From contig LR134362.1 in NCBI GenBank assembly GCA_900637275.1, positions 2,046,001 to 2,110,000 on the forward strand: DNA of 64,000 bases, read 5' to 3'. The notes beneath the pieces were generated by a model, which saw nothing but the letters and a program-made list of their open reading frames with translations, ran no database searches and had not been told where the DNA came from. Below, piece after piece: positions 33,323-42,800 of this stretch; position 1 is the first letter of the stretch; every line of letters begins with the position of its first letter. The stretch comes from [Pasteurella] aerogenes (GTDB taxonomy: Bacteria > Pseudomonadota > Gammaproteobacteria > Enterobacterales > Pasteurellaceae). The position numbers and the translations under genes were made by a program.

Positions 33323-35011
33323 ATGAATATTTATCTTACTCAATCAAATCAATTAGGTAATGCTAAGGCCTTTTTGTTGCAACAAGTGGTTAGCGCAGCA
33401 ATTAAACAGCAAGGCAATCAAGTTGTAAATCAAGCAGAGAGCGCCGATTTGGCAATTGTATTCGGTGACAGTTTGCCGAATAATCCGCAGCTGGTCGGTA
33501 AAAAAGTCTTTTTGGCCGATGCGGAACAGGCATTTAATGCGCCGGAAAACCTATTGAGTCAAGCGCTTAATCAGGCGCAGGATTATGTGTTGCCAAATTC
33601 GGTTGAAAGTGCGGTCAATTCTGCGTCGATTTCACTTAATGGCGTGAAAAATATCGTGGCGGTTACCGCTTGCCCAACCGGCGTGGCACATACGTTTATG
33701 TCCGCCGAGGCGATTTCCGAATATGGCAAAAAACAAGGTTGGAACGTAAAAGTCGAAACTCGCGGACAAGTGGGCGCCGGCAATCCGATTTCGCCAGAAG
33801 AAGTCGCGGCGGCGGATTTGGTGTTTGTCGCGGCGGATATTGACGTGGATTTAAGTAAATTTGCCGGCAAACCAATGTATCGAACCTCCACCGGTTTAGC
33901 CTTGAAAAAAACGGCGCAAGAATTTGATAAAGCCTTTAAGGAAGCCACAATTTACACCGTAGGGAGCGCAGAAAAAGCCAAAGAAGATAATACCGGCGAG
34001 AAAAAAGGCGTGTATAAACACTTGATGACCGGTGTGTCCCATATGTTACCGTTGGTAGTGGCGGGTGGTTTGCTTATTGCCATTTCCTTTATGTTCGGGA
34101 TCGAAGCATTTAAAGATGCAAATATTGCCGGTGGTCTGCCGAAAGCCTTAATGGATATTGGCGGTGGTGCGGCGTTCCATTTGATGATCGCCGTGTTTGC
34201 GGGTTATGTGGCGTTTTCCATTGCCGATCGTCCGGGCTTGGCGGTCGGCTTAACTGGCGGTATGTTAGCGACGTCTGCCAATGCGGGGATTTTAGGCGGA
34301 ATTATCGCCGGCTTCCTCGCAGGCTATGTGGTGAAATTTTTAAATAATATCATCAAGTTACCAGCAAGCGTTAATTCTTTGAAAGCGATTTTGATTTTGC
34401 CATTATTGGGAACTGCAATTGTCGGTTTGGCGATGGTGTATTTAATTAATCCACCGGTTGCCGGCATTATGATCGCACTTTCTGATTGGTTATCGTCCAT
34501 GACCGGAACCAACGCGGTATTGTTGGGTATTATTTTGGGCGGCATGATGTGTGTGGATATGGGCGGACCGGTGAACAAAGCGGCGTATGCCTTTTCTGTC
34601 GGTATGATTGCATCAAATGTTACCTTGCCAATGGCGGCCGCAATGGCAGGCGGTATGGTGCCACCAATCGGGATGGCGATTGCCACATGGATTGCACGTC
34701 GCAAATTTAACGTAAACCAACGCAACAGCGGCAACACCGCCTTTATCTTAGGCTTATGTTTTATTTCCGAAGGCGCCTTGCCATTTGTTGCTGCTGACCC
34801 AATTCGCGTGATTGTGTCAAGCGTGATTGGCGGCGCTACCGCTGGCGCTATTTCCGCCGGATTAGGCATCACCTTAAACGCACCTCATGGCGGTTTATTT
34901 GTTATCCCATTTGTTTCACAACCGTTGATGTATTTACTTGCTATTGCGGTTGGATCGTTGGTAACAGGTGTGATTTATGGGTTAATTAAACCAAAACTTA
35001 CGGAAAATTAA
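33323..35011 (+). CDS. fruA: Fructose PTS permease EIIB'BC, FruA
   Basis: A 562-residue membrane permease. The N-terminal 95 residues form a degenerate IIB' domain. The true IIB domain has phospho-Cys117 in VAVTACPTGVAHTFM, and an EIIC domain with about ten helices completes the protein. It imports fructose and phosphorylates it to fructose-1-phosphate. I start at the ATG at 33323 (MNIYLTQ) rather than an upstream in-frame ATG inside fruK. The 3' end runs into an uptake signal and then a repeat array; no clear terminator is visible apart from the repeat hairpins. Confidence 0.95.
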   Translation: MNIYLTQSNQLGNAKAFLLQQVVSAAIKQQGNQVVNQAESADLAIVFGDSLPNNPQLVGKKVFLADAEQAFNAPENLLSQALNQAQDYVLPNSVESAVNSASISLNGVKNIVAVTACPTGVAHTFMSAEAISEYGKKQGWNVKVETRGQVGAGNPISPEEVAAADLVFVAADIDVDLSKFAGKPMYRTSTGLALKKTAQEFDKAFKEATIYTVGSAEKAKEDNTGEKKGVYKHLMTGVSHMLPLVVAGGLLIAISFMFGIEAFKDANIAGGLPKALMDIGGGAAFHLMIAVFAGYVAFSIADRPGLAVGLTGGMLATSANAGILGGIIAGFLAGYVVKFLNNIIKLPASVNSLKAILILPLLGTAIVGLAMVYLINPPVAGIMIALSDWLSSMTGTNAVLLGIILGGMMCVDMGGPVNKAAYAFSVGMIASNVTLPMAAAMAGGMVPPIGMAIATWIARRKFNVNQRNSGNTAFILGLCFISEGALPFVAADPIRVIVSSVIGGATAGAISAGLGITLNAPHGGLFVIPFVSQPLMYLLAIAVGSLVTGVIYGLIKPKLTEN

Positions 35012-35044
35012 CCGCACTTTTTTGATTTGTTATTTTCCTTGATC

Positions 35045-35223
35045 TGTTACTTTTCTTTGCGTTGCCAAAGAAAAGTAACCAAAAGAAAGGCAACCCGATT
35101 TCACCTTTTTCCTGCGCTTGGTTACCATTTCTTTAACGGAAAATTTGAAACTCGCTTGCGTTGCAAGCTCAAACAGGACAAATTTTCCTAGAAATGGTAA
35201 GTCGCTTCGGCGGTGAAAACGGG
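35045..35223 (+). repeat. Structured intergenic repeat, copy 4
   Basis: Full copy and first unit of a 287-bp tandem array. The spacer to the next unit (cgtggataatgaac..., 35224-35331) contains an uptake signal. The short hairpin base is TTAC/GTAA. Confidence 0.9.
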
Positions 35224-35331
35224 GCGTGGATAATGAACTTTAAAATCAATAAATTGTATTAAATGCTGGATTAGCTTGTGGTTGTGTTTTTTATCGGAAA
35301 AATGAATAAAAAATGACCGCACTTTTTGATC

Positions 35332-35510
35332 TGTTACTTTTCTTTGCGTTGCCAAAGAAAAGTAACCAAAAGAAAGGCAACCCGGTTTCACCTTTTTCCT
35401 GCGCTTGGTTACCATTTCTTTAACGGAAAATTTGAAACTCGCTTGCGTTGCAAGCTCAAACAGGACAAATTTTCCTAGAAATGGTAAGTCGCTTCGGCGG
35501 TGAAAACGGG
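35332..35510 (+). repeat. Structured intergenic repeat, copy 5
   Basis: Full copy, exactly 287 bases after copy 4, with a nearly identical spacer after it. The 35012-36039 gap contains copies 4-6 and the adhesin promoter region, and no convincing gene. Confidence 0.9.
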
Positions 35511-35618
35511 GCGTGGATAATGAACTTTAAAATCAATAAATTGTATTAAATGCTGGATTAGCTTGTGGTTGTGTTTTTTATCGGAAAAATGAATAAAAAA
35601 TGACCGCACTTTTTGATC

Positions 35619-35690
35619 TGTCATTTTTCTTTGCGTTGCCAAAGAAAAGTAACCAAAAGAAAGGCAACCCGATTTCACCTTTTTCCTGCT
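35619..35690 (+). repeat. Structured intergenic repeat, copy 6 (truncated)
   Basis: Third unit, again 287 bases on, but cut off after TTTTTCCTGC, before the long hairpin. Unrelated AT-rich sequence follows. Confidence 0.8.
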
Positions 35691-35833
35691 TTTTTTGCTC
35701 AAAAAACGCACTTTGCTTGTCGGGCAAATGTAATGTTGTGTAAATCTTATGTAAAGTAAAATCCCGTTAAGATTATGGCTGGTAAAGTATATTATGTAAA
35801 TGATTGTTTTTTATATAATTTTTTAGGTTTTCT

Positions 35834-36031
35834 GGGGGGGTAGAAATGTGTCAATGTAAAGAGGGGATTTAGGGCATTTTGGGGAGGATTGTTTATTTTT
35901 TAGCAGATGTTATGATGCGAGCACTTATTAGTATGGCGTAGAGTCTCTTGTGGCTTTTTAGTGAATAAGTTTAAGCTGTATAAGTTGACAACGCAATATT
36001 AATTGTCAGCATATTTAATAAATATTGAGGA
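35834..36031 (+). promoter_or_regulatory. Adhesin upstream region
   Basis: A G7 run lies at 35834-35840. A -35-like TTGACA is at 35985-35990, and the ribosome site GAGGA is at about 36027. TGACAA (35986-35991) and TTGTCA (36003-36008) form an inverted repeat over the putative promoter, a possible operator. The -10 box is not clear. Confidence 0.45.
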
Positions 36032-36039
36032 ATTTATAA

Positions 36040-39000
36040 ATGAATAAAATTTATATGACAAAACGCAGACATGACGGGAAAATTGCGGTCTGTTCAGAAT
36101 TAACCCGGAGTCGTGGCAAAGTCAAATCGATTGTGACTGCTGTGGCTGCTGCGGTGTCAATGGCTGTCACTTCTGGTTCTGCTTATGCGGCGATGGTCGT
36201 GGGTGGTTCTGCCGGAAATGCCAAAGTGGAAATTGTTAACTTAGTGCATTACACTGGTAATCCTGCTAAGACAATGGGTGTTAATGGCACGACAGTGACA
36301 GGCTCTAGTAAAGGTATGGCAGTTGGCGAGAATGCTACTGTATCTTTTTCGCATGCCAATGCAGGAGTAATGAACAATGCAAATGCTCTGGCGATTGGTG
36401 ATAATGCTACTGCTAATAATACAAGTAAATCAGTCGTTATTGGTTCGAGTGCTTTGGCGCAAGAAATTAATGCAGTGGTGATCGGTAATAATGCTACAGC
36501 CATTGGAACTAACAATTCTGTCGAGACAAGACCTCAGGTTGCCATTGGTAATAATGCGTTAATCAGAAATGTTAATAATAATTTGCAAAATAACGGTGCC
36601 GTTACTATTGGTGGTAATTCACTAGCCGGGCTATTGACACCAGCGGGTGCGACTCTAGGTACTGCAGTAAGCTTGACGGATGCTGATTATGAAACAGATT
36701 CAGGAAAGCTTACTGCAGGTCGCTTGATGTATCGCTCTGGTATCATTGATGCCAGTGGTGCAACAGTTGCTAACCTAAATTCAAGTGAAGCAACAGCAAT
36801 TGGTGTTGACTCTCGTGCGATTGGTGATCAGTCCATCGCTATCGGTGCGCAGGTTGTTGCAGGTCATTCGTCGGTGGCTATCGGTGGTAATGACATGGGT
36901 ACAATCGCTGGCGATAAAACAGATGATGCGGTTAGTGTAGCGAATAGAGAGACATATAAGGGTATTACTGGTGCTGATCTTGCTAGTAACCAAAATGGCC
37001 CATGGTACGAAACGACCTATGCTAAGGATGGTTCGGTTGCTATTGGTCAAAAGGCCCACTCAAATGAACTGTTTGGTACTGCCATCGGTACATCAGCATT
37101 TGTTGAAGCAGGTGCTCAGTTGGGTACCGCTATCGGTACGGGGGCGCGTGTTGGCGCACAGACATTGGCAACAGACGCTAACTTGACAGCGAAGGCTAAC
37201 TTCACGACTAAAGGGGGTGTAGCGATTGCTGCGGGTGCAGTGGCAGAGCGTGACTATACAACGGCTATTGGTACAGGTTCAAAAGCGATTGCAGTTAATG
37301 CGACAGCAATAGGCTATAACGCATTAGCTAATGGTAATAACTCAACCGCAGTAGGTGCGAAAGCAATTGCATCAGCAGCTGATGCGCTAGCTTACGGTGG
37401 TAATGCAACTTCTTATGCGACTAACGCTGTTGCAGTTGGTACAAACTCTACAGTTGTAGCAGGTGCTGACTCATCAATCGCATTCGGTACCGATACCAGC
37501 GTATCAGGCGTTAAGACCGTTGCACTTGGTTCAAATATTAAGAATGTCAGCACAGCAGGCTCAGTTGTCCTAGGTGATGGCTCATCAGGTGTTGTCGGTA
37601 CGACAGGTGCATCACATGCTGTTGCGTCCGTTTTAAACGCGACTGTAAGAACTACTGCAGGTGTTGATTTAGTGTATTCCGGTTTCAAAGGTCAACCGGT
37701 AGATTCAGGTAAATATGTCTCTATCGGTGCAGTGGGTGCTGAGCGTCAGCTAAAAAATGTCGCAGCAGGTGCAATTGATGCCAATTCTACTGATGGTATT
37801 AACGGTTCACAACTTTATTCCGCATTACAAGTATTAGGTGATCAAGTTGGTCAAATCTATTTCCACACCAACAACGGTACTAACGCCAATACTGGTGATA
37901 AAGTAGAAAACATCGGTAACATCACCGAAGCAGCAGGTGCTCAGGGTCTATACTCTACCACCGCAGGTGTGAAATCTACCGCAACGTCTACTTATGGCAT
38001 CGCATACGGTTATAACTCAACTGCAGTCGGCGGTAGTGATATCAATGTAACCAAAGGCGGTGCAATCTCTCTAGGTAGTAACACTGTTGCCTATGATGGC
38101 GGTATCGCAATGGGTATCAACAGCCAAATCAAAGGACAGCCTAAATATGGTGCATCTGGTGCGATTGCCATTGGTCGTGATACTATCGTTGATGTAATGG
38201 CAGGTAATGCACCGGGCGTAATCGCTATCGGTAATGCAACCTATGCACAAGGTGTGGCTGCATACAGTGAAGATGCAAATGGTGTAATGAAACCAGTTCT
38301 TGTTACTGCTAAGAATGGCGAGACTATGCCACTAGGTGCAGCAACTGCAGTGGGTGACCATGCTTATGCAAACGCAGGCTCTGTAGCATTTGGTCAAGTG
38401 GCGACTGCAGATGGTCAGAATGCAACTGTACTAGGTACCAAAGCGATCGGTAGTGGTCACTATACGGTAGCGGCAGGCTTTGAAGCAAATGCAACGGCAG
38501 AAAGTGCTCTTGCACTTGGTCGCGGTGCGAATGCTAATAATCTGCGCGATACTGCAATCGGTGCATTGTCATTGGCAAATGGTGGCGATTCAACTGCGAT
38601 TGGTTCTGGTTCTGCTGCAACGGGTGACAAATCTATCGCTATTGGTTATGTAGCGGTGGCAAATACCACCAATGCAACCACTATGGGGCATCATTCACGA
38701 GCTTTAGGTGTTAATTCTACGGCGATTGGCTATGGTTCAGCGGCAACTGATTCGAATGCTACCGCTATCGGTGCAGGTGCTCGTGCATTTGGTGACAGTG
38801 CTTTTGCAGCCGCTCGCTTATCTCGTGCACATGGTGATGCTTCAAATGCGATGGGCTATCGTGCATTTGCATATGGTGAGAACTCAACAGCAATTGGTAC
38901 CAATGCATCTGCTTCAACATTAAGATCGATCGCAATGGGTACTGGTGCAATTGCTGGTGCTACTACAGCACAGACAGCACAGCTGACATCGCTATATAGA

Positions 39001-39498
39001 CAGCTCCAAGATCAATACTCAGGAAAGCAAGATCAAGCAACTATTGCTGACCTGAAAGCACAAATTGCAGCAGCTGAGGCAACAATCGCTGCATCAGCAG
39101 GTAAAGATGCGATTGCAATCGGCACAGGTGCCCAAGCCCTGGGTAATGAGTCTATCTCTATTGGTACTGGCAACATCGTCACTGGCGACCATTCAGGTGC
39201 ATTTGGTGACCCTTCATATCTAGCTGGTACAGGTGGTTATTCTACTGGTAACCATAATGCGATCGGTGCAACTTCAAACAATGTCACTATTCTAGGTAAC
39301 AACAACCAAATCGGTGCAACGGGTACATATACTGCTGATGGTCGTCTTGACACCAGTGCAGGTCTAACCACTACCGAAGCTGTTGATAACTCAAAAGTGA
39401 TGGGTAACTACAACTATGTAAATACAACTAATACATATGTTGTGGGTAGCGGTATCGGTCTAAAAGATGATAATGCCACTCTACTAGGCACTGTTTAG
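36040..39498 (+). CDS. Adhesin N-terminal fragment: signal peptide and YadA-like head
   Basis: An open frame of 1152 codons. The N-terminus (MNKIYMTKRRHDGKIAV then SELTRSRGKVKS) is an extended signal peptide region typical of large autotransporters, with a hydrophobic core ending SGSAYA near residue 50. From about residue 85 on there are dozens of short AIG/AVG head repeats such as STAIGSGSAATGDKSIAIG, interrupted by a neck with INGSQLY near residue 590. A lysine/alanine-rich helical insert lies near 980-1020. The ribosome site is GAGGA. The frame ends prematurely in the 11-bp duplication. Confidence 0.85.
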   Translation: MNKIYMTKRRHDGKIAVCSELTRSRGKVKSIVTAVAAAVSMAVTSGSAYAAMVVGGSAGNAKVEIVNLVHYTGNPAKTMGVNGTTVTGSSKGMAVGENATVSFSHANAGVMNNANALAIGDNATANNTSKSVVIGSSALAQEINAVVIGNNATAIGTNNSVETRPQVAIGNNALIRNVNNNLQNNGAVTIGGNSLAGLLTPAGATLGTAVSLTDADYETDSGKLTAGRLMYRSGIIDASGATVANLNSSEATAIGVDSRAIGDQSIAIGAQVVAGHSSVAIGGNDMGTIAGDKTDDAVSVANRETYKGITGADLASNQNGPWYETTYAKDGSVAIGQKAHSNELFGTAIGTSAFVEAGAQLGTAIGTGARVGAQTLATDANLTAKANFTTKGGVAIAAGAVAERDYTTAIGTGSKAIAVNATAIGYNALANGNNSTAVGAKAIASAADALAYGGNATSYATNAVAVGTNSTVVAGADSSIAFGTDTSVSGVKTVALGSNIKNVSTAGSVVLGDGSSGVVGTTGASHAVASVLNATVRTTAGVDLVYSGFKGQPVDSGKYVSIGAVGAERQLKNVAAGAIDANSTDGINGSQLYSALQVLGDQVGQIYFHTNNGTNANTGDKVENIGNITEAAGAQGLYSTTAGVKSTATSTYGIAYGYNSTAVGGSDINVTKGGAISLGSNTVAYDGGIAMGINSQIKGQPKYGASGAIAIGRDTIVDVMAGNAPGVIAIGNATYAQGVAAYSEDANGVMKPVLVTAKNGETMPLGAATAVGDHAYANAGSVAFGQVATADGQNATVLGTKAIGSGHYTVAAGFEANATAESALALGRGANANNLRDTAIGALSLANGGDSTAIGSGSAATGDKSIAIGYVAVANTTNATTMGHHSRALGVNSTAIGYGSAATDSNATAIGAGARAFGDSAFAAARLSRAHGDASNAMGYRAFAYGENSTAIGTNASASTLRSIAMGTGAIAGATTAQTAQLTSLYRQLQDQYSGKQDQATIADLKAQIAAAEATIAASAGKDAIAIGTGAQALGNESISIGTGNIVTGDHSGAFGDPSYLAGTGGYSTGNHNAIGATSNNVTILGNNNQIGATGTYTADGRLDTSAGLTTTEAVDNSKVMGNYNYVNTTNTYVVGSGIGLKDDNATLLGTV

Positions 39499-39506
39499 GC
39501 ACTGTT
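39485..39506 (+). repeat. Perfect 11-bp tandem duplication inside the adhesin gene
   Basis: TAGGCACTGTT occurs twice back to back. The second copy creates the TAG stop at 39496. One copy fewer restores the frame to GGC ACT GTT GAG. Confidence 0.95.
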
Positions 39507-39860
39507 GAGAATGCTGTTTATCTAGGTAATGACAGTACTGCAACCGTTGGTGCAGCAGTTGGTAGCCAAAATCTAGATACAGAAGGTGTAGCAGGTACAA
39601 CGACTTCTGCAGGTAATACTGGTACTGTAGCTGATGCTAAAGTTGGCGGTGTAACTTACGGTGGCTTTGCAGGTGCAAAAGCAAAAGGTGTTGTCACTGT
39701 AGGTGCAGCAGGTGCTGAGCGTCGTGTTCAAAACGTCGCAGCGGGTGAAATCTCTAAGACTTCGACAGATGCGATTAACGGTTCACAGCTATACTATGTC
39801 GCTGAACAAGCCGCTAAGCCATTCACTGTAACTGCAAACAAAAACATTGACAAGGCTGTC

Positions 39861-42800
39861 ATGGATCCAAATGATCCAACTGCTGAGCTATTTGCTGCTG
39901 AAGATGGTAAGCAAGTACAGCTTGGTGATACTTTCAGCATTGAAGGTGCAGCAAATGCAGTAATTTCAGCTCGTAACACTGATGCAGCGACTGCAGGTGC
40001 TTATAGTGCCAAGAACATCCAAACCATCGTGGATGATAAAGGTGTACAGATTCAAATGTCTGAAAATCCAGTGTTTAATAGCACTGTGATTGGTGGCACG
40101 CCAACCTACACTGATGCAGCAGGCAACAAATTGACCAAAAACCCTGACGGTACTTATACCGATGAAGCAGGTAATATCGTCGATCCAGCTGATGTGACGA
40201 CAGTGATCAACAACCCAATCACGATTGGTACGGTAAATGGCACCAATGTCATTAGTAATTTAACTACAACATTGCCTGATAATAAAACAAATGGAACTTT
40301 ACCAAGTAACATCACCACAACGAATGCAGCGACATTAGGCGATGTATTAAATGCAGGTTGGAACTTACAAGAAAATGGTGGTGCGCGTGATTTCGTGAAA
40401 CCATATGACACAGTTAACTTTGTTAACGGTACCGGTACAACCGCGAATGTCACTGTTTCTGCCGATGGCAAAACCAGCAACGTAACTTACCATGTGAAGG
40501 TTGACGGTAAAACGACCGAGATTACGTATAAAGATGCCAATGGTAATACTGTTTATCTACAGGAAGATGGTACATACAATACTGCACGTGATGGTTCAGG
40601 CAGCCCTGTAAAAGCTGAAGATATTACAGGTTCTCAAGTTTCTGCGATTTCGCCAACCTTTACCGCCAATGAAGATGGCGACAATGCAGGTACAGTTAAC
40701 TTTGTTGATACGCCGACCACAACTGTAAAAGTGGATGGCAATAATATTACTGTGGATGTTAATACCGCTGAAATTACTCCGGAAACGAATGGTACAGTAA
40801 CCGGTCCGGTAACTTCAGATATGACAGATGCGTTAAAAGCAGCAGAAGATGCGTTAGCAAATCTTCCGGCAGATGCAACGCCTGATCAAAAAGCAGCAGC
40901 GGAACAAGCAGTGAAAGATGCCCAAGATGTAATCAACAATGCGGGTAGCCAAGTGGCAACAGCACAAAATGTGGCTGATGCGATCAATGGTTCAGGTTGG
41001 AATGCGGCTGTTGATAAAACAGGTACAGGCGAATCTGAAGATAAAGGCGGTGATGCATTGGTTAATCCGGGCGATACCGTGACGATGATCGCAGGTGATA
41101 ACATCAAGATCACCAAAGATGGCTTGAAGTATACCGTAGAGACCAAGAAAGATGTGAACTTTAACAGCACATCAATTGGCGGTACAACGGTTACTAACCC
41201 AGATGGCTCAACGACAGTAAACAACCCAATCACTATTGGTACTACACCGGAGGGGAATAACGTTATTGCGAATATCACGGGTAACTTAGCGCCAACTTAC
41301 AACAAAGGCGATATGGTGATCGGTGATGATGGTAAACCAACGACAACCGCGCAAACAACACCGACTAAATCACAAACCGGTCCAACACCAGCAGACGCTG
41401 CTGATATGTATAACAATGCAGCGACTGTGGGCGATATTCTTAATGCCGGTTGGAACTTGAAAGAAAACGGTGGCGATCGTGATTTCGTGAAACCATATGA
41501 CACCGTTAACTTTGTGAACGGTGAGGGTACGACTGCGAATGTCACTGTTTCTGCCGATGGCAAAACCAGCAACGTAACTTACAATGTGAACGTTGACGGT
41601 AAAACCACGCAGTTAACTTATGTGACAACTGGTGCTGATGGCAAACCTGTAACGGTATATAAACAACCGGATGGTTCTTACAATACCGCAAAAGATGGTT
41701 CTGGCGATAAAGTAACAACACCAGTTACCAGCCAAATTACAGCTGTCTCTACACCGGCTCAAGTAAATGGCGAAAACGTAACAGGTCCTGTAAATATCGT
41801 TAATGGTAATACTACAACCGTGACAGAAACCCCGGATGGCATCAAAGTTGAAGTGAAAACGGGTGATATTACCGCTGAAGATAACGGTACGGTAACTGGT
41901 CCGGTAACTTCAGATATGACAGATGCGTTAAAAGCAGCAGAAGATGCGTTAAAAAATCTTCCGGCAGATGCAACGCCTGATCAAAAAGCAGCAGCGGAAC
42001 AAGCAGTGAAAGATGCCCAAAATGTGATCAACAATGCGGGTAACCAAGTGGCAACAGCACAAAATGTGGCAGATGCGATTAACGGTTCAGGTTGGAGAAC
42101 AAACTCTACCACTGCAACTGGCGGCGCAAATGAAACTGTGGTCAACCCAGGTGAGATCGTAAACTTTGAAGCTGGCAAAAATATGACCGTAACACAAACG
42201 GTTACTAAAGATGCGGCGGGTAAAGATGTGATTTCTTATACTTACGCGACAAAAGATGATGTCAACTTTAACAGTACATCAATTGGCGGTACAACGGTTA
42301 CTAACCCAGATGGCTCAACGACAGTGAACAACCCAATCACTATCGGTACTACACCGGAAGGGAATAACGTTATTGCTAACTTAACGTCAACGTTGCCAAA
42401 CACCACAAGCGTTCCGACAACGGATGCGAACGGTAAACCGGTTCCGGTCACAACAGAGGCACCGATTTCCGCACAAGATGCGCAAGATATTGCTAACAAA
42501 TCAGGTAGCAATGCGGCGACTTTAGGTGATGTATTGAATTCCGGTTGGAATTTACAAAACAATGGCGCAGCGAAAGACTTTGTTAAACCGTATGACACTG
42601 TAAACTTTGTTGACGGTCAAGGTACTAAAGCAGTTGTTGAAAGTGATGGCGCGACTTCTACCGTGAAAGTAGATATTGATACGGGTACATTAACTGCAAA
42701 TAACGACGGTACGATCAATGGTGTTGTTCCGCCGGCAAAAGCGGCAGAATTAACGCAAGCGCTTAAAGATGCAGAAATAACATTGGCAGGCTTACCAGCG

